Below are positions 9,154 through 21,515 of a DNA stretch of 64,000 bases, piece after piece. Both the position numbers and the translations under genes were made by a program. Each line of letters begins with the position of its first letter. The first letter of the stretch is position 1. The stretch covers positions 17,058,501 to 17,122,500 of the forward strand of contig NC_088355.1 in assembly GCF_036884655.1 (NCBI RefSeq). The letters are read 5' to 3'. The stretch is from Musa acuminata AAA Group (Eukaryota > Streptophyta > Magnoliopsida > Zingiberales > Musaceae). Below the pieces are notes generated by a model that saw only the letters and a list, made by a program, of their open reading frames with translations, was not told the origin of the DNA and made no database searches.

Positions 9154-11255
9154 TGTTAAGATCGAAAATGACACTAAGAGGGGTGTGTGAATTAATGGTT
9201 TCATAAACTTTCTACGATTTGAAAAATCTCATTCGATAAAGCCCATATCGGAAAGATGTTTAACTTGAAAATGTTTGTAGAATGCAATAATCAACTAAAT
9301 CAATAAACAATAAAGGTAAATAGTAAGGGAATAGAGTACACTAGATTTATAATGGTTCGGTCGTCGTGACCTACATCCACTCTCGATTCCTCCTTCGTTG
9401 AGGCCACCGGCTTCCACTAAGGATCTTCTTTCCAACGGACAAATATCAACTACCCTTATAACTCTTTTTTATTTTCATAGGCTCAGGAGAGAACCTTTAT
9501 ACTTCTCTCTTTTACACTAAGAGCTCACTCCTCCCTTCAAAAGACCTCTAAATACTAGGAGGAAGAGACTCTATACTTCAAGAGAAATTATAATACTTTT
9601 CACAAGTATAATTTCCCCCTTTTCACACATTTTCTAACTTTCCCATGTAAGAATTTATGGGATATTTATAGATCCTAAATGACTTAAAAAATTGGAGCCA
9701 AAATTTAAATTTTAGGTTTTCGGGGTATTGGCGGTACTACCGCCGGTACTAGGCGATACCACTGCTTGTCAATCTAACATTGAACAGTACCACCGCCAGA
9801 CACATTGACATTAGGTGGTACTACTACTGCCTGACAACCTAAAAAAGTGTGTTCTTGACTTTTTCAACTCATAGGCGGTTCCACTGCTAGTTTGGCAATG
9901 CCATCGCCTGACCTATCTTTTGGGTCACTGAATGAGCTTCCTAATCAGTCCAAATCAGTCCCAATTTAAGCCCAATTGGCCTTTAATTAAATTAGCATGA
10001 TTACACCAAAAACTAACTTAATTAGCCTCCTAAATTATTTCGATCTAGACAAATGATTATAAAACATGAATCCTTTGTCCGATATGTCATTGGTTTATTT
10101 GGCCTTCGTTCGACCCTTTAGTGCATCATCCTCTCCTTTGACATATTGCCCAATCGGCATGTTGACCTTTTGTAACATCTAATCTTCTTGGTGCATTGTT
10201 CGATCCTTCTGGCCCGATACCCCAACTCATGGCACAAAATCCTTTTATCGGCACATCGACCAATCCTCCGGCCCGACATCCAATCTTCTAACATGTTTTA
10301 CTCTAGCCTAACTTTTGATTCTTTCTACTTCAATCAATTTACCTTTTCATGATCGAAGATAGTCCTACGTTACTCAAACGCTGATTAGATCATAACTTCA
10401 TCACTTGATTTCATCATCAAAATCCGAAATTCAACAATCTCTCCATTTTTTATGATGATAATCAATTGATGATGGAGTTTCACTAAACTCCCCCTATTTA
10501 TATGTCATAATTTCAATCATGAATCATATGCAATATATCATATCAACATAATCATTACTTACATCATAAGTTGAAATATTGCATGCATAATTCCAAATCA
10601 TTATACATAATTTCAAAATATAAAAGTACATTATACAATGGATAATTCAAACTTTAAACCATTATCATAACTTCTCCCCCTTTGTCATCAACAAAAAAGA
10701 GAAGTACACCTAGCAAGTTTTTGAAATATAGAAACTAGCAATTCTTGAGATGTTCAAGCTAGCAATTTGTGCTTCTCTTTTGAGATGTGCAAGATAGCAA
10801 TTTTCTGCTTCTTTGCAATGTTCAACCTAGCCATTTTTGCTTCCTTTTGCAATGTACAAGCTAACAATTTTACTTCTTTTTGCAATGTGCAAGCTAGCAA
10901 TTTTTGCTTCCTTTTACAAAGTGCAAACTAGAAAGTTTTCTCTTCTTGAAATATACAAGCTAGTAATTTTTTGTTTCTTTGCGATGTGCAAGCTAGCAAG
11001 ACTTGCTCTCCTTGAGATGTGCAAGCTAACAATTATTCTTTTCTTTGCAATGTGTAAGCTAGCAAGACTTTCTCCCCTTTTGTCATTGTCAAAAAGAGGG
11101 GAATAATACAATGTTATAAATTTTTCACTTTATATTAATTTTTAAATCATGAGAAATATTAATAACAAAGATAAATTTACATCAAGAGTGATCAATTTGA
11201 TGATGGGGTATAGATATCATAAACACAATGGAGTCATATTAAATAAACAAGTCTT
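9154..11255 (-). mobile_element. SIRE-type fragment: 3' LTR plus 3' internal region
   Basis: An LTR at 9154-10436 (TGTTAAGATCG ... ATTCAACA) is in minus orientation, followed at 10437 by the complement of a purine tract and about 0.8 kb of AT-rich internal sequence. It includes a dyad array (9728-9905). The internal part at 10680-11090 is an irregular array around GCAAGCTAGCAA. The other half of the SIRE and the Angela-1 gag-to-integrase region are both missing, so one deletion probably removed both. The target copy on the left would be GTATT (9149-9153); its partner is lost. Confidence 0.75.
10680..11090. repeat. GCTAGC-centred irregular repeat array
   Basis: A short motif (GCAAGCTAGCAATTTTTGCTTC-like, read in pieces) recurs about every 36-48 bases. 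Long frames over it give a repetitive hydrophobic peptide that is an artefact. The same motif class is seen at 13490-13700 and 37400-37950, always near the 3' end of SIRE internal DNA. Confidence 0.7.
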
Positions 11256-11602
11256 TGAATAAGTTCGTGGCATACCCTAAGGAAACGTGTGGATATTATT
11301 TCTATCGCCCTAAGGATCAAAAAGTCTTTATAGCCAAGAGAGTAGTATTCTTTGAGAAGGAATACATTCTTGATGGAGATAGTGGAAGCATAATAGAGTT
11401 GAGCAAGGTTGGAGAACCTAGTCCAAGCACCATTCCATGGGCTGAGTTTATCCAGGTACCTAGCACACAAGTTCCAACTTTACAAAGGTCCAATAGAGTA
11501 TCCCATTCTCCTAGAAGGTATGTAGGACATATCATGTCGATGGTATTGATTCTCAAACTTACAAGGAGGCTATTACAAGGATAGACTCCGAGAAGTGGCA
11601 AG
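11256..11602 (+). pseudogene. Angela-1 pol fragment (integrase C-terminus to reverse transcriptase linker)
   Basis: The plus-strand reading is YPKETCGYYFYRPKDQKVFIAKRV..., continuing through SGSIIELSKVGEP and TLQRSNRVSH. It is closely similar to the same stretch of Angela-2 pol on the minus strand (58076-58603). It stops at 11602 where a SIRE LTR begins, and resumes at 18364 (EKWQ then DAMNFEMDSMYSN). The left border near 11256 abuts unrelated SIRE DNA. Confidence 0.8.
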
Positions 11603-13226
11603 TGTTAGGAACGAGTCGACACTAAGAGGGGGGAGGGGGTGAATTAGTGCAGTAGTAAAAATTATGTTTATGAAAATTCTTCGTACGTTGAAAACCGATT
11701 CCGGAAATATGCTTAGATTGAAAGCGTATGGAAGAGTGTAGCAACTAATGAGAAGGCAGTTTGCAGTTTAAAGTAAATTGCTCAAAGTAAAGGTAAACTA
11801 GGCTTTTATAGTGGTTCGGTCGTTGTGACCTACATCCACTACATTGATTCCTCTTCCGTCGAGGCCAACGACATCCACTATCGATCTTCCTTCAATAGGC
11901 AAAGACCAACCACCTTTTACAACTTGATTCTCCCTTTACTGGGTTTAGGAGATAACCCTTACACCCCCACTTATTCCTCTCTCAACCTATTCTAACACTT
12001 AGAACTTTGAGAGGAGTTTCACACATAATTACAATAGAGTTTTCTTTCCTTTTTGCTCTAGGTTGTGTGTATATTAATTAGGGATGAGAGGGATATTTAT
12101 AGGCCTTAAGTTGATTCAAAATTGGAGCCTAAAAATATCTCATCCTGAGTTTCTAGGTTCGGGTGGTACCACCGCTTGTGTTGGGCGGTACCACCGCTAG
12201 TGTCAGTCTGACACTAACATTGCACTAGGCGGTACCACCACTTGAGAGGTTGTGCTGGGTGGTACCATTGCTTAGACTAGTGGTACCATTGCCTGTAGCC
12301 TCTCGAAGGTTGTGTCTTGGCGGTACCACTGCCCAGACCGACGGTACCACCGCTTGACACAGTCTCGGAGATTGTGCCACACGGTGCCACCTCTTGGGTC
12401 ACTATTTAGGCCTTTTATTAGGCCCAACATAGTCCTTACATGGGCCCAATTGGCCCCTAATTGGGTTGGCCCAAATCTAATCCCAATTATATGCTAACTA
12501 TGAAATCTAAGACATTTACTAAGCTAAACAAGCCCTATGAGTCAAGTTTACTTCTAGCGAGCTTCTGGCGATCCTCTGGTGAACTTCTAATGATCTCTTG
12601 GTAATGTTCCAATATACTCCCGGCAAGCTCCTAGACTTCATGACGATCTACTTGGCAAGTTCCGATGAGCTTCTCTAGCAAGCTCCGAGACTTCTCGGCT
12701 GGTTCCTATAGAACTTTTGATGAACGTCCGAACTTCCGACGAACTCTCGAACTCCCAATGAAATCACGTTCTTGACTCCGGGACTCTATTTTGCTTTATG
12801 CCTTGCTATTATAGTTAATCTTGCATACATAAAAACATACTTTGATCTAGACAATTAATACTAAGCATGAATCATGTTGTCCGACATGTCATTGGTCCAT
12901 TGACGCTTCATCCGATTCTTTGGCGCATCGTCCTCTTTTGCGGCCTATTGCCCAATCGGCAAGTTGACACCGCAACTCCGATATCCTTGGTGCAATATAT
13001 GCTCTTCTTGGCCTAATGCCTGAATCCATGGCCCGAAGCCTTCTGTCGATACGTCGACCGATCCTCCGGCTTGACATCCAATCTTTTGACATGTTCCACC
13101 GACCCAACATGATTCTTCCTGCTTTAATTGTCATATCCTGATCGAAGCATCCTGCATCAATAAAAACACAGATTAAATCATAAACACTTATCAATTGGTT
13201 TCATCATCAAAATATGAGATTCAATA
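11603..13226 (-). repeat. 3' LTR of gag-only SIRE copy 1
   Basis: It carries the SIRE landmarks in element order (minus strand): TTCCGACGA-type repeats, dyad array (12172-12370), TATA region near 12090-12100, and the CTCTTAGTG end. The purine tract complement ATCTTCCCCTTTTT follows at 13227. Confidence 0.85.
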
Positions 13227-15774
13227 ATCTTCCCCTTTTTGATGATGACAACCAATTGATGACGGAGTTAACCTTAACTCCGTATTGATAGGGATTCGAT
13301 AATCTTCCCCTATCAATATGCCGTATTGATAGGGACTTTTAGATTTCAAAATCCAAGTAACATGTTTTTATAAACTTATGCATAACATCATACTTCTCCC
13401 CCTTTGTCATCAACAAAAAGGAGAAGTGCAACAATCTAAGTGTTTGAGATACAAGTTCAAATCATTACATCATAAATCTCTAGTTTTATCATTATGAAAG
13501 CTAGCAAAAATTTTACAAAATTTGAGAACATGCAAGCTAGCTATTTTTGCTTTCTTTTGCAATGTGCAAGTTGCAAGTTTTGCTTTTTGAGATAGGCAAG
13601 ATAGCACTTTTGCTTGATATTGCAAGATAGCATTTCTTGCTTTTGAGATTAGCAAGCTAGCAAGTTTGCCTCTTTTTGTGATGTGCATGCTAGAGGGGAA
13701 TAACAAAACAATTGTGCAATTCATCAATTTTCAAATTATGACAAAAATAGAGTGTCATTCTTATTTCAATATGTCATAATTGAGATAAACCTTGAATTTA
13801 AATTGAATTCAAGTCAATGCAATTTTAATCATGTTTCACATCATATGCAATACATCATGTACATCATTTTAATAAAATCATAAGTATTGCATGTATCATT
13901 TCAAATTATAAATATTTCATATCATGATGGTATCAATTTTATCAAATTACATCCTACCATGAATGATCAAAACTTCTCCCCATTTTATCATTGTAAACAA
14001 GAAAAAAGAAGGGAAGAACATAATGGTATAAAATATTTCAGTCATTTCAAGGCATACAAGCCATAAATATAAAGAAATCATGTCATAAAAGATAAGACCA
14101 TATATCATTTTTGATAAATTTCTTCTTTTGTAAATAGAAAGCATGATAGGAAAAGAAGACTCAAGTTATAATTGTAAGAATTCACATGAAAAATCATGTT
14201 TCATTTGACAAAAGGATTGTCAATTCATGCATTTGAATAAATATATTTAAATTATCACTTCAACTTATTCAATTTGTCAAATCAACAAAGTCCAGAGATT
14301 CAAAATTAAATGAAGAGATTTATCGATCTCTTGAAATGCTAATTATTTCCTTTCTCCCCTTTGTTATTATAAATAAGAGAGAAGAAGAGGGGAATAGCAT
14401 AAAGGTGTAAATATTCAAGTCATCACATAGAAGATATCAAGAAAAATTTGGTGATAAGATATACTTCATGAATACAAGAAATTTTACATAATAAAACTCA
14501 AGTCATAAACATCGATAAATGATTTGATTGGATATATCATCTTATTATTAAAATGAATCATACGAAAAGAAATCCAAAATCATCATATAAAATCATCAAA
14601 ATCTTTTTTAGTCTAAGAGATTCATAGGTTCAATATGATAATTTTCTTCTTTAGACGATAAAATCATATGAGAAAAAAAATGATTCATATAAAATACATC
14701 TCATGTTATAAACATGAATAAATTAAGTGTTTGGTTAAATATGAAAATAAATTGTCAAATCCAAAATGATCATCAAAATCACTTTTCAAATAATTTAATG
14801 GAAGCAACATAGATAGATTAAAAATAGCTCAAGTTCTTTTAGTTCCAAATTTTGTGATTGATTTCATGTTCAAGTTTTTCATACAAAGGCCATGCTTCAT
14901 TATTTATAATCAAAAAATAATATAAAAATCATAGAAATCATCAAACTCAATAAACCCAAAAATCATCATTACTTCAACTCATCATGCACGATTATAAAAT
15001 CGTCAAATCAAAATCATTTTTAAGAGATTCACAAAAGCAATACAAATATATTCATTAATCTCCTTTTTGGAAAACTCAATAAAGTAGGGAAAAAGAAATC
15101 TTTCAAGGAGAAACCTATCCTCTTTGTAGTTGTTTCAATTCATATGATTTATTTTATTTATGCCAAGTAAATACATGCATCGACGTTTAAAACCGAAGGT
15201 GCAAGATTTATTATGTCAAAGGTCAATAAAGCATAAATTATAAAAATCATCATGCATCATTTCTAAATCTCATGCATAGTATAAAATCATCAAGCATGGT
15301 ACCAAAACTTTTAATATTTTCATTACATAATTACATCATTATGCATCAACGAAATTGATTTCATCAAACATAAAGCATTTTCCATGAAGATCATTTTGTT
15401 TGTTGTAGTCATGCATTTTTCTTTTTAGGTGAATCTAACTTTTCATGCTTAGTTTTCTATACAAAAGCCATACATCATCATTAAGCATGATATCAAACAT
15501 GGTTTCAATCAAAATTGAAAATCATTAAGATACACATTATTTCTTTAAAGCATCTAGCATGATTTAAGTCTAACATTTTGTTCCTTTATCATAACACATA
15601 TAATTTTCATGATCATTACTAGAAGGATAAGCATGATTCCTAATTTTTTTTATATTTTTATTATATTATTAAACATACAATTTTCAAGAAAAAATTATAT
15701 AATTTTCTTAAACTAGATTAAAAGCAACTCATAAAAATATTAAGTAATTTTCAAGTAAACTAAAGGAGTTTCGT
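13227..15774 (-). other. AT-rich noncoding interior of gag-only SIRE copy 1
   Basis: About 2.5 kb with no coding motif on either strand. It resembles 36242-38253 of copy 2 when reversed (for example an AAGAAATAATGTGTATCT-like segment followed by GATTTTGATTGAAA-like text). GCTAGC-type repeats lie at 13490-13700. Confidence 0.75.
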
Positions 15775-16669
15775 TTGAGTTGTTTACCTCATTGATTAGA
15801 GTCACCAAAGCAAGGTTTGCCACTTCGTCTTCATCGATTTGCTCCTCTTCTTCGGATGCACTCGTTTCATCCCAGTTTGGGTTCTTTTTAAGTTTGTTTT
15901 TATTTTTCGATTATTGTTTCATGAACCTTTTAAATTTCATGAGGAGTTCAAGTTCACCATCACTTGAGCTTATGCTTGAGTGATTTTCAATTTTTCTATG
16001 TCCCAAATCCTTCATATTCTTTGGAAGGTTGTTCTTGAGTTCTTTACATACATTGCATGTTATTTCATAGGTCATCAAAGACCCTATAAGTTCTTTAATT
16101 GATAAATGATTCAAGTTTTTTTATTCTTGAATAACCGTTACTTTTGAATCTCAACTTTTATTAAGAGAATGTAAAATTTTGTTTATAAGTTCAAAATCTG
16201 AAAAACTTCTACCAAGTACTTTTAAACCATTTACGACATCTATAAAACGGGTGTACATGTCAACAATGGTTTCACTTGGCTTTATTCGAAAAAGTTTAAA
16301 ATCATGCATTAAAAAGTTGATTTTTAAATCATTAACTTTGCTAGTGCCTTCATTTGTAAATTTGAGAGTATGCTAAATTTCAAAAGTCATTTTGCACATA
16401 AAAATTCGATTAAACTCATTTTTGTCTAAGGTGCAAAATAAGGCATTCATAGCCTTTGCATTTAAAGAAAATGTTTTCTTCTCCAAATCATTCCAATGGT
16501 TCATTGGAAGAGAAGACCTTCGAAAATCATTTTCAATAATGTTTTATAAGTTTAAATCCAAAAAAAGCAAGAAAACTCTCATTCGAGTTTTCTAATACGT
16601 GTAGTCCATCTCATTGAAAAAGGGAGGACGAATGAGAGAGTGGCCCTCTTGAAAGCCGAAATGAGCCAT
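15775..16669 (-). pseudogene. SIRE gag remnant lacking the zinc knuckle (copy 1)
   Basis: Reading from an ATG at 16667-16669 (MAHFGFQEGHSLIRPP), the minus strand gives the SIRE gag in order: LDLNL, MNHWNDLEKKTFSLNAKAMNALFC, LDKNEFNR, ETIVDMYTRFIDVVNGLK and IKELIGSLMTYEITC, then an acidic DETSASEEEE segment. It has in-frame stops (for example where W is expected near YTY*KTR). The CCHC knuckle found in SIRE-B gag (CYECKKPGHYKSDC) is absent: basic KNKNKLKK text runs directly into the acidic region. The reading ends at LKIT-stop, the same point as in copy 2. Confidence 0.8.
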
Positions 16670-16719
16670 TTCTCTTGGGTGTTAAACCAAATGAGAAATC
16701 ACGAGGCTCTGGTACCAAT

Positions 16720-18358
16720 TGTTAAGAACGAGTTGGCACTAAAAGGTGAATTAGTGCAGCGGGAAAAATTACGTTTCTGAAAATTCTTCATACGTTGAAA
16801 ATCGATTCTAGAAATATGCTTAGATTGAAAGCGTACAGAAGAGCATAGCAAGTAATGAGAAGGCAGTTTGTAGTTTAAAATAAATTGCTCAAAGTAAAGG
16901 CAAACCAGATTTTTATAGTGGTTCGGTCGTCGTGACCTACATCCACTCCACCGATTCCTCTTCCGTCGAGGCCACCGGCATCCACTATCGATCTTCCTTC
17001 AATAGGCGCAGACCAACCATCTTTTACAACTCGATTATCCTTTGATCGAGTTTAGGAGATAACCCTTACACCCTCACTTACTCCTCTCTCAACCTATTCT
17101 AACACTTAAAACTTTGAGAGGAATTTCACACACAATTACAATAGAGTTTTCTTTCCTTTTTGCTCTAGGTTGTGTGTATATTAACCAGGGATAATGGGGG
17201 TATTTATAGGCCTCAAGTTGATTCAAACTTGGAGCCTAAAAATATCTCATCCCGGGTTTCTTGGGTTCGGGCGATACCACCACCTGTGTTGGGTAGTACC
17301 ACCACCAGTGTTAGTTTGACACTAACACTGCACTGGGCGGTACCACCGCCTGTGAGGTTATGCTGGGTAGTAGCACTGCCCAGACTAGCAATACCACCAC
17401 CTGCAGCCTCTCAGATGTTGTGTCTGGGCGATACCACCGCCCAGACCGAAAGTACCATTGCCTGACATAGTCTCGGAGACTATGCTACGATGGTGCCACC
17501 TCTTGGGTAACTATTTGGGCTTTTCATTAGGCCCAACATAGTCCTTACATGGGCCCAATTGGCTCCTAATTGGGTTGGCCCAAATTCAATCTCAATTATG
17601 TGCTAACTATGAAATCTAAGACATTTACTAAGCTAAACAAGTCCTATAAGTCAAGTTTTCTTCCGGTGAGCTTCCGACGATCTTCCGGTGAACTTCCGAC
17701 GATCTCTCGGTAATGTTCCAATGGACTCCCGGCAAGCTCCTGGACTTCACGATGATCTACTTGGCAAGTTTCGACGAGCTTCTCTAGCAAGCTCCAATAC
17801 TTCTCGGTTGGTTCCTACAGAACTTCCGACGAACGTCCGGACCTTCGACGGACGAACGTCCGGACCTTCGACGAACTCTCGAACTCCCAACGAAATCGCG
17901 TTCTTGACTCCAGGACTCTATTTTGTTTTATGTCTTGCTATCATAGTTAATCCTGAATATGTAAAAACATACTTTGATCTAGATAATTAATACTAAGCAT
18001 GAATCATGTGGTCCGGCATGTCATTGGTCCATCGACGCTTCATCCGATTCTTCGGCGCATCGTCCTCTCTTGCGGCCTATTGCCCAATCGGTTAGTTGAC
18101 TTCACAACTTCGATATCCTTGGCATAATATTCGCTCTTCTTGGCCCGATGCCCAAATCCATGGCCCGAAGCCTTCTATTGATACATTGACCGATCCTCCG
18201 GCTCGACATCCAATCTTCTAACATGTTCCACCGGCCCAACATGATTCTTTCAGCTTTAATTGTCTCATCCTGATCGAAGCATCGTGCATCACTAAAAATA
18301 CAGATCAAATCATAAACACTTATCAATTGGTTTCATCATCAAAATCGGAGATTTAATA
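16720..18358 (-). repeat. 5' LTR of gag-only SIRE copy 1
   Basis: The partner of 11603-13226. The adjacent primer site is the complement of CTCTGGTACCA (16707-16717), a slightly altered TGGTATCAGAG. The dyad array lies at about 17268-17495. Confidence 0.85.
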
Positions 18359-18363
18359 GTAAG

Positions 18364-19194
18364 ACGCCATGAATTTTGAGATGGATTCCATGTACTCCAA
18401 TAATGTTTAGAACCTAGTTGATGCACCCGAGGGTATCGTACCCATTGGTTGCAAGTGGATCTTCAAGAAGAAGATTGAATTAGATAGAAAGGTAGAGACC
18501 TATAAAGCAATGCTAGTGGTTAAAGGGTATCGTCAAAGGCAAGGTGTTAATTATGATAAAACCTTCTCACCCATAGCCATACTAAAATCTATCCAAATTC
18601 TATTGGCTATTGCAGCACACTATGATTATGAGATCTGGTAGATAGACGTGAAAATTGTATTCCTCAATGGTAACCTCGAGGAGGAGGTATATATGATACA
18701 ACATGAGAGATTCATATCCAATGAAAGTCTAGATAAGGTATATAAATTGCTTAGCTCCATCTAAAGCAAGCTTCCCGAAGTTGGAACATAAGATTTGATG
18801 AGGCGATTAGATCTTATGACTTTGTTAAGAATGAAAATAAGCCTTGTGTGTACAGAAAAGTAAGTGAGAGCACTATCACCTTTTTGGTATTATATATGGA
18901 TGACATCTTGATCATTAGGAATGATATATAAATGCTCTCCATAGTAAAAGCTTGGCTATCTAGACATATTTCCATGAAGGTATGAGAAGCATCCTACATC
19001 TTAGGGATTATGATCTATTGAGATAGATCCAAGAGGATGCTTGGCTTATCTCAATCTAGTACATAGACACCATTGTCAAAAAGTTAGGAATGAAAACTTC
19101 TAAGAGAGGTCTCATACCAATGAGACATAGAATACGCTTTCTAGGAGTATGTCCCTAAATACTACTAAAGAGAAGACAAACATGGATAGGATAC
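18364..19194 (+). pseudogene. Angela-1 reverse transcriptase fragment
   Basis: Continuation of the pol reading that stops at 11602: NLVDAPEGIVPIGCKWIFKKK, then a GYRQRQGVNYDKTFSPIA block, LLAIAAHYDYEIW, FLNGNLEEEVYMIQ, and a damaged catalytic-region block ending LYMDDILI. In the last, the YVDD box of Angela-2 reads YMDD. It has several stops, including TAG at the first W of the WNLVDAPEG block (about 18409). At about 19194 it jumps from a KTNMDRI text straight to LTR sequence, so RNase H is deleted. Confidence 0.8.
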
Positions 19195-19243
19195 TACTAG
19201 TCATAGGTGCCCTCAAGCCAATCAGGTAAGTGATGGCATGTGT
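19195..19243 (+). repeat. Start of the Angela-1 3' LTR, truncated
   Basis: About 49 bases (CTAGTCATAGGTGCC ... GGCATGTGT) match the start of the Angela LTR at 7541. They are then replaced by a SIRE LTR beginning TGTTGAATC at 19244. Confidence 0.75.
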
Positions 19244-20175
19244 TGTTGAATCTCGGATTTTGATGATGAAGTCAATTGTAATTTGTTTGATCTAATCTAT
19301 ATATTAAGAAAAGTGTGTAGGATATCTATGATGGCAGTAAGACATAAAGCAGGTGTTGTGTCGGAGTCAAGATCGAGATCTCATTGTGAGTTCGAGAGTT
19401 CGACGGAAGTTCGGACATTCGTCGGAAGTTCTACAGGAACCAACCGAGAAGTCTAGGAGCTTGTCATAGAAGCTCGTCGGAACTTGCCAAGTTCAGGAGC
19501 TTGTCGGGAGTCCACTGGAGCATTACCGAGAGTTCATCGGATGTTTGCCGGAAGTATGCCGAAAGTATGCCGGAAGCTCGTCGGAAGAGCAATTAACGCA
19601 CCGGAACAAGAAGTGCAATAATCATGTCTTAATTGTCATAGTTAGAGTATAAATTAAGTTAGGATTGGGAGGTAATCCCACTAACTTAATTAGGGGCCAA
19701 TTGGGCCCTTAATAGGGCTGAATTAGGTCGAATTGAGCACCTAATTCTTCTCCTTCATCTCTTAGCCTTATAACCATTCAAAAAAGAGGAGTGAGACTTG
19801 TAAGGGTTCATCTACTAAACCTAGGAAAAGGAGAAAGTGCTGTAAATAGGTGTTTGGTCTTCATCTATTAAAGGAAGGCCTCTAATGGACGCTGGAGAAC
19901 TCGTCGGAGGAGGGATCCGAAAGTGGATGTAGGTCACGTTGACCGAACCACTCTAAATTCTGGTTTGCTTTTCATTTGTGCAATTTACTTTAACAATAAT
20001 TCATTTCATTGCAAACTGCTTCTTCTCCTCATCTTGCTTACGCTCTCATACGTTTCAAGTTACTATCATTCCAATTCGGTTTTCATCGAACGTACGAAAT
20101 ATTTTGTATGAGAATCGAAGAATTTTCCACTGCACTAATTCACCCCCCCTCTTAGTGCCACTCTTGATCCTAACA
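19244..20175 (+). repeat. SIRE 5' LTR (plus) with primer site
   Basis: 932 bp from TGTTGAATCTCGG to GATCCTAACA, followed by TGGTATCAGAGC at 20178-20189. It is shorter than other SIRE LTRs and has lost most of the dyad array region, apart from flanking GGGGCCAATTGGGCC text. Repeats of TCGTCGGAAG type lie at 19380-19590. Confidence 0.85.
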
Positions 20176-20225
20176 ATTGGTATCAGAGCAAGGTTTACTC
20201 TCGTTTGGTTTAAAACCCAAGAGAC

Positions 20226-21515
20226 ATGGCATTTTCTAGCAACCTAGAGGGCTATTCAATTACACGTCCGCCCATGTTCAATGGGATGGATTACATATAT
20301 TAGAAGAATAGAATGAGGATCTTACTAATTTCAATGGATTTTGAGCTTTGGAATGTTGTCGAAAACAGTTTTCAAAAGTCTTCTCTTCTAATGAACGATT
20401 GGAATGAGTTGGGGAAGAAGACTTTTACTTTAAATGGCAAGGCTATGGATGCCTTGTTTTGTGCATTAGATAAAAATGAGTTTAATCGAGTATTGATTTG
20501 TAAAATGGATTTTGACATTTGGCACATACTCAAAGTGACTTATAAAGGCACTAGTAGAGTGAAGGAGTCAAAAATTAATCTTTTAGTGCATTCTTATGGG
20601 TTGTTTCGAATGAAATCGAGTGAGACCATTGGAGACATGTACACCCGATTTACGGATATCATCAATAGTCTAAAAGGACTTGATAAAGGTTTCTTAGATT
20701 TTAATCTGGTTAATAAGATTTTAAGATCCCTTGCAAAATGTTGGGATATTAAAGTAATGGCCATTCAAGAGGCCAAAGATCTAAATAATTTTCCTCTTGA
20801 AGAACTAATTGGGTCACTAATGACCTATGAAATGATATATAAAGCTCATGAAGAGCTTGAGGATACGCTTTCAAAGAACAGGAAGGACATAGCACTGAGA
20901 ACACAAGAAGAACAAGTGATGAGGACTTTGATGATGACATAGCACTCTTAACAAAGAAGTTCAAAAGATTCATAAAAAGAAATAAATTTAAAAATGATAC
21001 TAAAAATAAATTTAAACCTAAGAAAGAACAAGTGATATGTTATGAATGCAAGAAGCCGGGACACTTCAAGAGTGAATGTCCCCAAGCAAAGAGGAGGCAA
21101 CCAAAGAAGAAGACTCTCAAAGCTACATGAGACGACTCAAGTACTTCAGAAGAAGAGGAGCCTACCATCACCGAGCAAGTTGCTCACTATGCACTAATGG
21201 CCATTGGAGATGCGGTAATAAGTTCATTTGATGCAAATTTATCCTTTGATAAATTATTAAATGCTTTTCATGATTTATTTGATGAATGTAAATTAATTAG
21301 TAGAAAATATAAATTATAAAAAAAGGAGCATGCTTCTCTTATTAATGATTTCAATAGTTTAAAAGTTGAGCCCAATGATAGTTTAGCTCCATTACGAAAT
21401 GTGATGAACTAGAAACACTTAGAAAAGACAACTTGCTACACAAGGAAACCTTAAAAAAATTTGAGGTTGGTAGCAATTCCTTGAACATGATCCTTACCAA
21501 CAAGGGTCACGTTCA
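20226..21515 (+). pseudogene. SIRE gag, plus orientation, broken
   Basis: It starts ATGGCATTTTCTAGC and reads MAFSSNLEGYSITRPPMFNGMDY, then a stop. A long open stretch (20313-20942) covers LISMDFELWNVVENSF, NEFNRVLICKMDFDIWH, ETIGDMYTRFTDIINS and EELIGSLMTYEM. After a frameshift near 20930 come the knuckle CYECKKPGHFKSEC (about 21035-21080) and EQVAHYALMAIGDAV. It ends in the SLNMILTNKGHV block, where the sequence switches to inverted gag at about 21516. Protease and everything downstream are absent. Confidence 0.82.

Larger units (their letters stand above)
11603..18358 (-). mobile_element. Complete two-LTR, gag-only SIRE derivative (copy 1)
   Basis: LTRs lie at 11603-13226 (1624 bp) and 16720-18358 (1639 bp), starting TGTTAGGAAC/TGTTAAGAAC and ending CAATA/TAATA. 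Target copies GCAAG (11598-11602) and GTAAG (18359-18363) flank it, and the Angela-1 coding frame is restored when the insert is removed. The internal 3.5 kb holds only a broken gag near the 5' LTR and 2.5 kb of AT-rich noncoding DNA. Nothing resembling protease, integrase or reverse transcriptase is present. It would depend on an autonomous SIRE such as SIRE-B for movement. Confidence 0.85.

Noticed and set aside
10837..11106. Repetitive hydrophobic peptide that looks membrane-bound
   Set aside because: It is translation of the GCTAGC-type repeat inside a SIRE interior, without a plausible gene context.
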